A stretch of DNA of 64,000 bases, from NCBI RefSeq assembly GCF_000715075.1, contig NC_134087.1, positions 103,021,161 to 103,085,160 of the forward strand. The letters are read 5' to 3'. Origin of the DNA: Nicotiana tabacum (taxonomy: Eukaryota > Streptophyta > Magnoliopsida > Solanales > Solanaceae). The position numbers were made by a program, and so were the translations under genes. Below are positions 45,769 to 57,960 of the stretch, one piece after another. How positions within the stretch are numbered: the stretch's first letter is position 1; each line of letters begins with the position of its first letter. The notes under the pieces were generated by a model. It had not been told where the DNA came from. It saw only the letters and a program-made list of their open reading frames with translations, and did no database searches.

Positions 45769-47556
45769 TGTCACGACCCAAACCGATGGGCCGTGACGAG
45801 TGCTTGAGTCCTACCTGACAAACACCCCTAAGCATGCGTCTAAGATATGAATCTGAATAACATCTGCTGCATTACGAAAATAACTTACTTGAAGGAAACA
45901 TGCCATCAAGGAATATGTACGTATACATGTAGAATACAGTGGGCGAGCTGGCAAGGCTGCTATAAACAACTATACATCCAAAACTTAAAGCCGACAAAGC
46001 CACATACAACCTAACTAGACATACTGTCCACAGACCTCTAACAGAAACATAACTGTACAAAGACGGGACTGAGCCACGTCATACCCATATATATATATAT
46101 ACAAACGTATGGTACCAGATCAAAAGTAGCTCTAGATCAAATGGAGCACACCAACTCTCGCTGATCAGGGATCCTAAGAAGGGAAACCGTCAGCTTGCCT
46201 ACCTGCACCTGCGGGCATGAAATGCAGGCCCCGTGAAATAGGGCGTCAGTACGAAAAATGTACCGAGTATGTAAGTCATGGACATTAGTACGTAAAAGAT
46301 ATAGATGAAACATGGAATATAGAAACACGTCTTTAAATCTGAACAACTTTATAAATTCTAAAACATTTATAATGTCGTGCACGTGCGTATAAATATCGTG
46401 CCATGCATAGGTATGGGTGTACATTATATCATCAAGCCACTGAGGGTATCCCATCATATCGTCTCGGCCACTGTGGGCAACATCATCATCATATACCAGC
46501 TGATCAGGTGGTGGTGCGTATATAACGCTGTAACCTTTTTCCATATCCCATATACATATATTTACATATATACACATATATAACGCCGCCTAAGTCATAT
46601 TTCAGCCACTATGGGCAACATCATTATCATATACCAACTGGTCAGGTGGTGGTGTGTATATATTGCCGTAACCTTTTCCATATCCCATATACATATATAC
46701 GCGTATATAATGCCATCTGGTCACGAGTCAATGCACATGAGTGAAATGCATGAAAAATACATAATAATCTCAATATTCCTTCCGGATAAACTTTTCCAAT
46801 TGCGTATTATTATGAGACCCATGAAAAGAAAATAATAATAATTTTCATGGGGAATCAAGAATATAGACACCCCTAATAATTCTATGAATAGAGTAATTTA
46901 TGGAAACTCTGTATTTGCTCATTTCTTTAATATAATTTGGGCCATGCCAAAAGAAAGAAGGGAGAGCCTTAATATACCTGTCATTGAAATTATTTGAACG
47001 AATCTGCTTCTGTTCTTGCATTAGAACTTGGACGCAATGATTTTTGCTCTAGCATTTTTAGTTTTGAAAACAAAGACAAAAGGGATGTGATCTAAATTTC
47101 AAGCTTGCTCCAACGTTTTCTTTGGTTTGAAGTCTTAAGAGAAAATGTTTCTGATTCCTTTTAAGATTGGAAAGAATCTCCTTTAATTCATATGGATTTG
47201 TAACAGATAACTTGGATAGTTATCTATTCTTATTCATGCCTATCTTGCCACCTAGACAAAAGTGATTCTTAGTCACATTTTTGAGTTGGTGGCTTTTTGC
47301 CATATGGGGGGGGGTAAATTTATTAATTTTTATCCACTTATTAGTTAACCGGGTAATGTTATGTTATCTTGTAATTAATCAATTACCCGCATAATTTAAA
47401 AATTGTTCCAAATTACTTAAAATTCTATTTATTTTTAAAATACTTCATATGTACTTTATATATTATACTACCGGGGTCAAATGGTACCTTGCATGGTACT
47501 AGTTCATAATTATCTGGTATTATCGCTCGACTCGTATTTTATTCCAAATTGGCCAC
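45769..47556 (-). mobile_element. Gypsy LTR-like fragment (minus orientation), partly tandemly duplicated
   Basis: It starts tgtcacgacccaaaccgatg, which is the reverse complement pattern of Solanaceae gypsy LTR ends; compare the end of the Element 4 LTR at 61,245-61,281. An internal duplication with 138-bp spacing (gccactgtgggcaacatc at 46,467 and its variant at 46,605) contains tatata stretches. The other end, a partner LTR and a target duplication were not found, so it may be a solo or truncated LTR. A (ta)n stretch lies at 46,088. No gene is supported. Confidence 0.55.
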
Positions 47557-48853
47557 TATAACGACCAGACTTGTTATTTTAAGAATTAACACCTCGTTCA
47601 GCGACTTAAGATCGCGAGCAGGTTCGTAATATGTATTATGACCTGCATGTGAGGTCGAGTTTTTCGGAATATTCGGGGTTAAATTTAAAGAATAGTTCTC
47701 ATTTTGAAGCTCAAATAGAAAGAGTTGACCGGAGAGTTGACTTTTGAGCAAACGACCTCGGAATGGAATTTTGATGATTCCAACAGTTTTGTATGTTGAT
47801 TTTGTTCTTCGGAGCATGTTCGGATTTGGATTTGGAAGTCCGTAGGACAATTCGGCGCATTTTGGCGAAAGTTGAAAAATAGAAGATTTTTGGAAAGTTT
47901 GACCAAGAGTTGACTTTTTGATTTCGGAGTCCGAATTCAATTCTAAAAATTGAAACAATTCCATTATGTCATTTATGACTTGTGTGCAAAATTTGAAGTC
48001 ATTCCGGATTGATTTGATATGTTTCGGCGCAAAAATATAGAAGTTGAAAGATTTAAAAATCATAATTCGATTCGATGCACGATTCGTAATTTCAGCATTG
48101 TTTGATGTGGTTTGAAGCCTCAATTAAGTTTGTATTGTATTTTGGAACATGTTGGTATAATTGGTTAAGGTCTCGAGAGTCTCGGGTGGATTTCGGAAGG
48201 TTAACAGAATGGATTTCGGACAAAAGAAACTGCAACCTTTTCTGATGTAGCTGCTGTTTTGGACAGTAATGGTGCAATCGAGGAGGCTACTTTCAAAGCT
48301 GATATCTCGAATTCTATAAAGAATCTAAATTTTTGCAAAACATGAAAATTGTAGCCCTTTAATTCTAGTTTCCAAAAAGTTAAACCATTCATCATTTGGA
48401 TATTTGTATAGAATGTTACGGTCGTAATGAAGGCTGGTAATGCAGTTTTGTAATTTTTCCAGAAATTTCTGATGTGAGGAGCCTATTTTGGAAGCTTATA
48501 TCTCGAAATCCATAAGGAATCTGAAGATTTGCAAAACATGAAAGTTGTAGCCCTTGTATTCTAGTTTCCAGAAAGTTAAACCATTCATAATATGTATATT
48601 TGTACAGCGAGTTATGACCGATTGAATAAAGACAGGTAAAGCTATTTCTGGTGGACATTTAGTGATGACTTTTAGTGACGAAAATGGCTTTTAGTGACGG
48701 ATGGGCAGAAACATTTAATCACAAAAATCAGCACTTTGCCATTTCGTTTTGGAATTTTTGGAGCTCGGTTCTTGGGCAAATTTTGGGCGATTTTCACGTG
48801 AAAACATTGGGGTAAGTGTTCCTTACCCTATATTGATTATATTTCATGATTCC
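47557..48853 (+). repeat. Element 4 5' LTR, left part (Tekay/Del-like)
   Basis: It begins tataacgaccagac, a decayed form of the TGTAACGACC start of such LTRs, and runs through the typical ttcggatttggaagtccg region. It is interrupted after ATTCC at 48,853 by Element 3 and resumes at 58,735. It includes a roughly 196-bp tandem duplication at 48,279-48,620. Confidence 0.7.
48279..48620 (+). repeat. Roughly 196-bp tandem duplication in Element 4 LTR
   Basis: The segment beginning with gaggctac/gaggagcct and containing tttgcaaaacatgaaa, gttgtagccctt and gttaaaccattcat occurs at about 48,279 and 48,475. The copies have diverged noticeably. Confidence 0.8.
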
Positions 48854-49604
48854 TGTTTACTGTGAAAATGGTAACAACAATTAAATTTGTGAATGAGATT
48901 CTAAAAATATATAATCTATTCCCGAGCTAGTTGTTAAAGCAGTTAATGCTAAGAACGTGAAGTATAATGATAAAATGCGAGCTAAGACGGGGCAGTAATC
49001 AAACTAAAGGGGCCTGCTGCCTGGGTGTAGAGATGGTCGATGAAGGCCTCGGGGCTAAGGTTCGAGCCAAGCTCGAGCTACCAAGGGCAGTCGAGAATGG
49101 GATAACAGGTGGAGATATGATCGAGCAAGGCCCTATGTTACCAATACCAAGCAAAGTAGTGAAAAACAAATAAGAGAATGATAAATGCCAAAGCGATCTT
49201 GGACCAGTGAGAATGAACCACTTAGAAGAAAAGAGAGATATATTATTGCACTTGTGGAGAAATGGAGCAGCATCAGCCCCTTACAAGGTGGGGCGAGTCC
49301 CCTTTGTATAGGATGGGAGACTCGACTACAAGTATGTGGGGATTAATTACAAAGTACGGTGATGAGATGGCTTGACATGATGCTTCAGCATAGGCTCTGG
49401 ATAGGCCGGGCATGTCAGACGTAGCCATGTTCCTAGAGGGCTTCCCTTTCTGTCCTGGCTTCATTCTTCGTTTTCTCCGAGTCGGGCTTTGACAAGTCCT
49501 GAGGTCGAGAACTCGGTCGTGACCTCCTACCCTCGGGGTCTCGGGGCATGCTCCCGAAATGTCTCGACAACGAGAAATCAAGTCTTCTGATTTCGCTGCG
49601 TACA
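48854..49604 (-). repeat. Element 3 3' LTR (751 bp)
   Basis: Matches 57983-58729 by eye over its full length. Its TATA region is mutated compared with the other copy (tgtatagg at about 49,310 against ttatatagg). Confidence 0.92.
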
Positions 49605-50640
49605 AATAGTCTCCATGTTTCCCATAACGAACTGATGGGAAATGATTCTGACACTTGACTCCTCGAGCTTTTTTCGGCAATGCCATATCGATGATGCGAC
49701 CCCTAGCTTGTGCTTTCGACCTCATTCATCGCACTCCCTGATTTTTGCTTCCTAAGGTACAGGTACCACCGTCAGTTCAGTTTTTCATAGATGCATTAAC
49801 TGCGCCTGTCGGTCAGCCTTCCGAAGCCTAGATGACCATGTTGTAATCCCTTATAAATGGGGGGTGCCTTGGCTTTGTTTTTCCTACCTCAATGCTTCCA
49901 TTGGCTTGCTTGCCTTTTCCTTCCTATTATCTTCTTTCACCCTTGAACATCATGTTACAAGCTTATGACCTTAAGGCCGTTTGGAGGAGTTCCCTTAGAC
50001 TGCATCATGGCTTTCTGCCGGGGTCTCCCTTCGTTGAACATAAGCGTGCTGTCCCGCTATCGCTGTGGTCGTTGGTATGCTGGCCCTTGTTGTTGCTGCT
50101 GGCCCAAGATGATGGAGGATGGGGAGCCGGTTTCCTTTTTATGTAGACAGTTGTTTGGATTATGCACCGCTGCTCACTCTCCTACCCCGGCCTGGTGTGG
50201 CACTTCATCTAGGGTTTTTCCTTTCCCAAGGGATAAAGTGGCGCTACCGACCGTTGAGGTTGGGGCCCACCGAATCTTCAACTTTTGGCTTCGGCGGGCC
50301 ATGTCTCTTTTCTCTGCCCCCTACGTCCTTTCCTTTTCCTCTTCTTCATCTTCTCCGATGGGGATCCCTCGGGAGATTGAGCTGGGAACCTATGGGAGGT
50401 TGAGGTCGAAGGAGTCACCCCCGAGGATATGTGCTCGAGGGTGCAGTGCCCAAGGATGCTGATACCAGAGATGGATTCTCGAGGGCGGACCGAGCGTCCA
50501 GGTTTCATCACATGTACATCCTTCCGTTCCTCCGCTTTAGGTGTAGACTCCTGTAGGATTTTGTAATTGTATGTAACGACCCCTTGAGAGCTGCTTGTAT
50601 GCAAATTTTTATGGATAAGAATATACTTTGCTGATTTATG
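49605..50640 (+). other. Element 3 3' region with a possible antisense promoter and short transcript-like unit
   Basis: The plus strand shows cccttataaatgggggg at 49,848-49,864, a good TATA context pointing towards the antisense gene. It is followed by open stretches including 49965-50462 (165 codons, Cys/Ser/Pro-rich, unrecognised) and a T-rich end near 50,560-50,640 resembling a 3' UTR. It may be a first exon region or a separate non-coding transcript of the antisense gene. I cannot assign a protein function. Confidence 0.4.
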
Positions 50641-51483
50641 CTTTCCTTACTTTGCTTTGTTTCTGTATGCTCTCATACCCTTCGAGGCTCTTCGAATGCC
50701 TTCTTTTATTTGCTGACCGCTGACATCTGACTTGAGAGCGAGCGCTCATTCTGATCTTATGCTGAACGACATTGCTTTCCTCTGACCCGTCGTCATACTT
50801 TAGACTAATCTTGGATTGATTCTAATAGATTCGGGCTACCGAGGCCCTTCGAGTTGTTTGGAGATCATGCGTCGAATTTCGGGGCTTTCGGGAATGTTAC
50901 CCTGGACGAAGGTCATCTTCTGGTACCCGGGGGTCCCTATTGATCTTGATGTAGATAACATTTTTAGAACGAATAGGATTGACTTCTACTAGGGAGTTTA
51001 CTCGTATTTGGGCGCTTCCTCGGACCTTCACGGAGCTTTTGCGATCAGAGCTTCCTGTGTTTATTCCTCTTTTCAGGAAGATGGGATCACGAGACTAGGT
51101 GCTTGCCTTGCATCGAGTGTCGGTGTTCAAAGCTCATCGAGGTCGGACTTATTTGGGTCGGGGGTTCTTGATGTAAAGTGCTTCCCCGAGCATGGAGATA
51201 ATACGAACGACCCCTTGAGTCTTGGCTCCTCGTTGGAGGATGTTTTATGGATCGAGTATCGACTCGTCGATCTATATCGAGGCTGTTGGCTTCCCGGGGC
51301 TTGCCTCGGGTAGGCAAATCGTTGCTGATTCTCGCATATATGTGGGGCGACTTCATCTCCTTGGCAAGACTTCATCACTTTTAGATAGTTGCCTTTCTGC
51401 TTTGGAACATGGTACTTCATCTCTTTAGGCGCAAAAAGTGTTGGTCCGCGCCCTTCCCTTAACCTGTTAGTTTCACCATAGTC
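50641..51483 (+). other. Spacer upstream of the antisense gene in Element 3
   Basis: Pyrimidine-rich sequence with a few open stretches on both strands but no recognised protein. It may include non-coding exons of the antisense gene. Confidence 0.4.
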
Positions 51484-53178
51484 ATGGGAACCACTTTGGG
51501 GCCGACCCGGCAGGCGACGGGGGGCGCTGCTCCTAGTGCTCAGGAACCAAGGGATTTCGCTCTGGAGATGGCGTCCATGATAAGAGAGGAACACTTGGAG
51601 ATAGCGAGGAGGTACTGTGGCTGGAGCGAGGGGGTAACACTACAGGTGCTTTCCCCATATGAGGGCATTGCAAACTTCACTGATGGGTTCTTGAGCGTGT
51701 ACCTATACCCTTTTGCATTTGGCCCCTATGATAGGGTTGTGCTTGATTTTTGCTTGAAGTATTGGGTTACCTTGGCACAGATTCATCCGTCATTTCGGCG
51801 AATGGTGCTGATGATGAGATTCTTCACGGGGAAGGCCGGGCTTGAATTCACGCTTGACTACCTTGTCAGGCTATATCGACCCTCTCATCATCGAGGCCTG
51901 CTAACTCTGAGGTGTCGTTCATCCACGCCCTTCATTGTTGATGACGAGGACGGCGGGGATCGAGAGTGGGCCAGTTAATTTATCCGGGTCCGGACGACCG
52001 ATATTATCCCTGTGGAGTTTTTGCCATTTCCCGAAGGGTGGAATTATGCATGTGAGTAAGGCGTTTGGCACTTTTTCAGATTCCATATATAGCAAAAATC
52101 AGCTGAGTAATAATGTTGTTTCCCTTATTACAGCAACTTCATGGATGTCGGGTGAGGTCCATGACCTGTCTGGCTGGGTCCGGAGGCTGGTGACCCATTC
52201 ATCCTGCGACGAGCACAGATGGCGAGCTGTACTCCGTACTGGATGGGTAGCGCAATACCAAGGTATGCGCGTATGCTGTCTTTGCCTAGCCTTTGTATAC
52301 CCGAGGTAACCCTTTCCCCTTCCATTTGTGCCATTTACAGATATCGGGCTGTTCCCTGGGATGAGGCAATGTTCTTCTGAAGAGGGAAAGGAGTCATTGG
52401 CTTTTAGGCCGAGGGATGATGACGATAAGAGAGATCGGCACCCGCGGAGTGATGGAGCCTTAACTGGTGCTAGTCGTTTCACGCCTCTGAGGAGAATGCA
52501 TCGATTTGAGTCGGGTGTTTCCGGAGCCCTTGATTCCGGGGTGACAGGCCCAAATTATGGGAGCTATTTGATTAAGCAGGTGGCTTCCTGTAGTACGCGC
52601 TTCGCCCCCCTCTACCCTTAAGGCTAACCCCCTTTCTGTTATATTAGCTGCAGAAAAAGTGGAGGTTTCGGAGTACCTTAAGGGCGATGTCAAGCATCGG
52701 CAGAGTGACTCGTGGGGAGCTAAGGGCTCAAGTGTAGGCTCAAGCTTCTGAGGGGACGAATGTCTCGACCAAGGTCTCTGCCTTTCGAGGTCCAACTTCT
52801 TTTGATTTGTGATAGCGCCAAAGTTCAGCCGGGTATGATTGGGAAACTTCGAATTTGATCTTCCAAAGTTTTAGAGCCGAGATAATTGATGCTTGGGCCG
52901 AAGTGACACTAAGCCGAACCAAGGCGGGTCGGGAGATGGCGATTCGTATGAAGGGTGCTACTGATGCCCAAGCCGAGATGCAGTGAGCCCTAGACCGAGA
53001 GAAGAGGATCGAGGAATATGTTCGTTGTAGGTCCCGAGGAGAGGTACTCGAGCAGGTTGGTGCAAGGGGTTCCGTTTTCCCAGACGGATCAGCTCGAGCC
53101 AGGGGAATAATCGTAGCGCTTGGTCACTTCTTGTTGAAGTTGTGGAGGGCAATTTTTGACAAATTGTATCCCTTTTAG
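51484..53178 (+). pseudogene. Antisense ORF gene of Element 3 (plant 'putative gypsy type transposon' family), multi-exon
   Basis: Opposite to the element's own direction. Exon A (51484-52051) starts MGTTLGP and contains LEIARRYCGWSEGVTLQVL, DGFLSVYLYPFAFGPYDRVV, LAQIHPSFRRMVLMMRFF and, after one in-frame stop (51976-51978), VRTTDIIPVEFLPFPEGWNY. An intron from GTGAGT (52,052) to TTACAG (52,133) leads to exon B (52134-52262, SGEVHDLSGWVRRLV). A second intron, GTATGC to TTACAG (52,263-52,340), leads to an acidic exon. A later part (about 52,870-53,150) is Ala/Glu/Arg-rich and coiled-coil-like, with stops. The N-terminal domain resembles the Transposase_28 family carried as extra ORFs by Tat-lineage elements. 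Splice phases agree across both introns. Function is unknown; it is broken by several stops. Confidence 0.7.
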
Positions 53179-53590
53179 CGCGGAGTGTAGATTTTTCCGT
53201 TTATTGTCGCTTTGTTTTTGATATATGCAGAATATGCCTGTAGATGGAGAGTGCGCCTTTTTTTGCGCATGCAATATATAAGAAGGAATTCGAAGCTTTA
53301 TTTCTTCTGTTCTTTTTTCTTTGTTATTGCTTTCGACCGGGTGGGCTGGTTTTGCTGTTCGATGGGATCCTCGTAGGTCCGGAACTGATCGGGCAGATTG
53401 GGGGCTCTTAAGCATGATTTTTGACGTGAGCAGGTGCCGGGGCCTCCGTGCTTGGCCTGGCTGTTTAGGCTTGGTCTCCGAGTCGGGCTCCGAATTGAAC
53501 CTTCTTGTTCTTTGAAATTTTTGTGCCCGTGCAGGTAGGTAGTATTTGTTTTGATCTCTTTCCCTTGGCCATTCGTCCCTCCAACTGTTT
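53179..53590 (+). other. Element 3 interior, no gene
   Basis: T-rich sequence after the antisense gene, probably its 3' UTR. It contains a first diverged unit of the downstream repeat (ggtctccgagtcgggctccg near 53,472). Confidence 0.45.
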
Positions 53591-54260
53591 GTTGGGTCCA
53601 GTTTCCGAGTCGCATTGTGATTGGTGCTTCAATCGACCCTCAAGCTCTCTCTTACCCACATAGGCGAATGATTATGGCTCTTTGTGCTTTGGGTTGAAGT
53701 GACCTCACGGGTACGTGGCCTGGAAATTTAATCGACTGACGACGGTATCTTTCGAGCCGTGCCCTTAGACATCCTGCAATTCAATTATTTTGGGTCCAGT
53801 CTCCGAGTCGCGTCGCGATTCGAGCTGTAATCGTCACTTAAGTTTCCCTGATTCCCTTGCCAGCGATAGTGGCATTTATGCTGTGCCCTTAGGCATATCG
53901 CAATTTTTTGGTCCAGTCTCTAAGTCGCGTTGCAATTCGAGTTGTAATCGACCCTTAAATCTCCTTGGTTCTTTGGCCGGCGATAGTGACATTTATGCCA
54001 TGCCCTTGGGCATATTGCAGTTTTTGGGGCCAATCTCCGAGTCGCATTGTGATTCGAGCTGTGATCGACCCTTGAACTGCCTTGAGTTTTGGTCGGCGAC
54101 AGTGGCACTTATGCCGTTTGGTTGTTATAACCTTTTAGTATGTCGCCCGTAGGCTTGAATAGTTAGCTATTTTGGATCCGGTCTCTAAATCGGGTTACGA
54201 TTCGAGCTCATTTTAATCCTCAAGTTGTCAAGATTTTTTAGCCGGCGACAATGGCTCTTA
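53591..54260 (-). repeat. Roughly 118-bp tandem repeats in Element 3
   Basis: Units anchored on ggtccagtctccgagtcgc lie at 53595, 53793, 53910, 54028 and 54175 (spacings 198, 117, 118, 147). Each continues with attcgagctgtaatcgaccc and ggcgatagtggcatttatgc. The two central units are the most alike. A 120-codon open frame across it is only a product of repetition. Confidence 0.85.
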
Positions 54261-54910
54261 CGTTGTTTGGTCGTAGAGACCTTTCAATATGAGGCCCGTA
54301 GGCTTGCTTAGCTGGCGACAATGGCTCTTACGCTGTTTTTGCCTGTGGGCTTTTTGTAGGCTTTGTTTATGCTCATTAAGGTCTTTTTATAGTATTTTTG
54401 GTTGACCCGTCGTCGGTTCCAGAGGAACCTCGATTTCAAGTCGTTGTCAGTGATGTTTCGAGCACCTCGTAAGGTTCATAGCTCGAGTAGATCGACGCTT
54501 TTGCAATTCGGAGCCGACATGGTCGGAGCTCATTTTTGCTTGTTGAGGGAAGCCTGTTTTAACCGGTTCTTTCCGAAGTATATTTGGAGTAGTGGCCTGC
54601 GATTTTTTAGCAACAGTCAGGTGTCCCCGAGTCACGTTATTTATGCTGTATCACCCGTTTTGACCATGGTCATATGCGTTTGGCCATAGCCAGTTTTGAT
54701 CCCTAGTGATAGTTTAGGCGTCTACATCGAGGGTATGCCCTCTAAGGATTCTTACAAATGCGATGTATAGCCTAAACTTCGGGATTTTCTTGCCTGTTGA
54801 GATCTTACAATTTGTCATGCCTGTTGAGGTCTTACAGTTTATCATGCCTATTGAGGTCTTACAGTTTGTAGAATAGATCTGGTTACACCGAAGCTGCCCG
54901 CTAGGGGTCT
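54261..54910 (-). repeat. Minor repeats in Element 3 (gctggcgacaatggctctta; 26-29-bp triplet)
   Basis: A phrase gccggcgacaatggctctta recurs at 54,241 and 54,310. Farther on, tgcctgttgaggtcttacag occurs three times (about 54,792; 54,820; 54,846). No gene is supported. Confidence 0.65.
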
Positions 54911-56430
54911 TACAGTTTTGACTTTTCTAGTTGTATAGCGATTAACAACAGTCTCTGAGTCATCGAGTTTGTTTAAGTTTGAAGATAGCTTCTCGTGAGC
55001 TCGATGTTGCCTTCCAGGGGCTTGATGAGCCCGGAGTTCCGACCTTGGGGTCATGCAAGTTGTCGAATCGCTAACGCTAAGTCTCCGAGTATATCGGGAC
55101 TTATTTGATGGAGAAACATTTGCCGCGAGTATATCGAAATCACCTTTCCCGAAATACGAAATGCCGAAAAGGTATTCTTTATTGCTTGGCGTAAATATAT
55201 GTTGTAAATACATATTGTCCCGTTGCTATGAGCTCGGCCCGCACAGGTGTGGCTCTTCTGATTATTTGATCCGTTTACATGATTCCGTTTTGGAACTTAG
55301 CCTGCCATTTATTGGCCCTTCCGAGGGGATGGTGCCCTTAAGAGGAGGTCATCGCACGTCGTCCAACTGTAGAAGAAAGGACTGTGGTCTTGTCGGATCC
55401 CTTTCTTAAGGCTACGTTGCCCCGCTAATAATCTTGCTGGCGGGACCCTTAAGTCGGAAACCCGGTCGAGGAAAGAGAGCTCGGCGGGTCCCGCGGAGGC
55501 CTCGGATCTCTGAGTGCAGTTTAGAATTTCTGAACACCTCGATTGACTGCCTACATGTAGGTTAGTAAAAGTAAAGAAACAATTAAAGGATCGAAGTAGT
55601 CCTTCCCTGCTACGGGGTGTGTAGGCGACATTTTCAAGGTTTGGTATGTTCGTGCCATTTTGGGGCATGAGCCCTAATGTAGCCTTTCGCCGCACTAAAC
55701 CATGCTTGGCCGAAGATGCGGTTCTGCTTACCCTTTGATCCCTTCGATGGCGGAGGCGTTGATGCCGGCGGTGGGTCATATGGTGAGGGATTTCCTCTCG
55801 TCGCACGTAGCTTTTTGTCGAATGCTTAGTCCCACCTTTATCGGGGAGTTTCATCCCTTTGGCAGAGTGGGGTCGAAATCGCCTCTGGGCAGTGTGCCCA
55901 TTGTTATCCGAATAAAATGTCCGCACTTCGCGGGCTCAATATTCCAGTTCGAGCTCAAGCAAGCTGTATAGAGGGAGCTACCTTCCTGATTGTTGTGGCG
56001 ATCGACGTCTGGAATCCACCAAAGATTCGAGGTGTGGGACTGATTTGGTTCGTTAGTCCGCATTGCCCTATTGGATTTGGCATGACGCTGTCGGTATAGT
56101 TTGTTGAACCACCTACACTTATGAACACATGCTTTATTTGAAATAGGTGAAATGAGGGAGGGGGTTACCAACGTGTGAATACGAGGCCAAGGCGAAGTCT
56201 CGGCGGCCCTTTTCTTGGATGCAAGGGTGTCCTTTGGGTATATTCCCCTGACCCGCCTTTTCCCGGCGATGAACACTTTCTCTCTGCATTTTATGGATCT
56301 TTGAAGGATGCCACCGCCCTTTTACTGTCATGGCAATACGTTGTGGCTTGTCAGCTTCGTTTTTTCCCGATATCCTTCCCCCCTTGGAGCTGGATTCGAG
56401 CTTGACCGCTCGATGATACTTGGTGGCGAC
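54911..56430 (-). other. Element 3 central region, coding remnants not recognised
   Basis: Both strands show moderately long open stretches (for example 55309-55926 and 55851-56276 on the minus strand), but none shows an RT YxDD box, a DDE integrase motif or a retropepsin motif that I can recognise. It is where protease-pol would be if retained, so it is either a pol remnant beyond recognition or unrelated filler. Confidence 0.35.
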
Positions 56431-56432
56431 CT

Positions 56433-57598
56433 CTATTGAATAGCATGGTTGTTGTTCTTTTGAGCCGGTGACCCCGCGTGCCCCATGGTTCCTGCGCCGG
56501 GCCATAGTTCTCTTGAAGAGGTCTTGGTCGAATAGGTCTGAGTCGCCCGGTGTTCCTGGCTTCGCTTATGGTGATTACGATGTTCAGTATAGCAATGCTG
56601 AAATCGCACCCGGCTGGGCGGGGTTTCCCTATCAGCCGTGCCTTGTTGAATCTGGTTCCATTGGAGGTTTCTCAAGGGTGTTGTCCTCAGGTCATCTCCC
56701 TATTATTGCGAGGTAGGCTGCATCTCAAGTCGTTCCTTCTGTTTGCCTCGCATGGATGATGCCTCCATCTGCTTTGCATCAGCTTCTTTGTCGGGAGTCT
56801 GCTTGGATATATCGAACCTGAGGAGGTTCCTGGAGGGTTTTCCATGGCCTTGATTCGGGGCTGGTGCCGGGTGTGGGCATCTAACCGGACCTAGGCTGGG
56901 TACCTGATCAGGCTTTGCTCGAAATGCCCTGGAGTTGTTGGGCATGCTTCGCTTAGGCTTCGGGGGAAGGCCTGTGTTGGCCGATCATCCGAAACCGGGA
57001 GAATTCTCATTCGTCCTTTTAGGGAATGGGGTGCGGCTTCCCACGGTATTTCATTTCTTCTTTGTTTGGCCTCAGGTGTATCGGGCCCTCTCGGTACTGC
57101 TTTGATGGCACTAGCGCGTGCTTCCGTTGAGGACCACGCTGGTACAACAAGCGAGTCTGTGAGGTTAGGTGCCAGGCAATGGCGCTGCATCACGGTTTCT
57201 CTCAAAAGAGTTTCTTCGAACTTCCTCAACGAGACGGGCTCGAACTCATCATCTCGGGTGTCGCTGCCTCTGAATGAGCACGCGCAAGCGGTGGTGCACC
57301 CGTATGGATCCGAGGTCATGTCGCACTTAGGGTGTTTCGGCGTTCCGTGTTTCTGCTAAGCGAGTTCCGAGACCGTTTCCTCGGGATACGGTTGCTGTAA
57401 GTGCTTCCACGAACCCGATTCGATCATTTCAAAGAGATTCCCAAGCATCCTCACTGCGGCGGAATCGGTTACCGACCCATCGTTACTTGATCTCTCGGGT
57501 ACTAGATCATCATAAGGAGATGTCTCCGGCGCTACTGCGTTAGGGGTCCCTAGGAAACTTTGCAGTCGAGCGATAGCCAACTGTCGTGCCTGCAACAT
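56433..57598 (-). pseudogene. Element 3 gag remnant
   Basis: Starts MLQARQLAIARLQSF at 57598, a typical Gln/Leu-rich gag N terminus, with acidic Ser-rich sequence after it. 57319-56891 then contains the capsid-like order KFEETL...TDSLVV...LPVSDDRPTQAF...FEQSLIRYPA, which parallels the gag in the old remnant (VPDNWAVVDF...LKESL). 56945-56433 continues as Lys/Arg/Gln-rich linker in other frames. Several frame changes and stops are present. Similarity is recognised by landmark order only. Confidence 0.5.
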
Positions 57599-57960
57599 TT
57601 AAAAAATAACATGAAGACTAAATTCCTTTTCTACCTGGGCCGGGGTTTTTTGTGCTTCCTATTGGTCGCTATGCCGTACGCTCCAATCGTTGTAAGAACT
57701 TTCGTTAACTTATTGTGCGTCCTGTGAATCTGCGTCCGCTAGGATCGGTCCGTGAGCAATATCAGGATTCCACGGAGGTGCTCCAGCAACCGGGATAGCC
57801 ACGCCATTTTTCCCGTGATTTTCGAGGTTGTCGTTCTCAACTCTGTTTACCGAGCTGGACATTTTGGCCTGAAATCAAAGGATCTTGGACAAGAAAAAAT
57901 GTAAAAGATAATGTGCATTTGTGTGACGAAGCCACCAAGAAAATAATCACTATTATTTTT
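57599..57960 (-). other. Element 3 leader and gag start region
   Basis: Sequence between the PBS and the recognised gag frame. It contains minus-strand open stretches that may be the true gag N terminus (start near 57,860), interrupted by stops. Confidence 0.4.

Noticed and set aside
46088..46105. (ta)n microsatellite
   Set aside because: A short simple repeat with no further meaning.
49965..50462. 165-codon frame in the 3' part of Element 3 as a separate gene
   Set aside because: Cys/Ser/Pro-rich with no recognised domain. Kept only as part of a possible antisense transcript region.
53790..54152. 120-codon open frame with three similar blocks
   Set aside because: Exactly follows the 118-bp tandem repeat, so coding is not supported.
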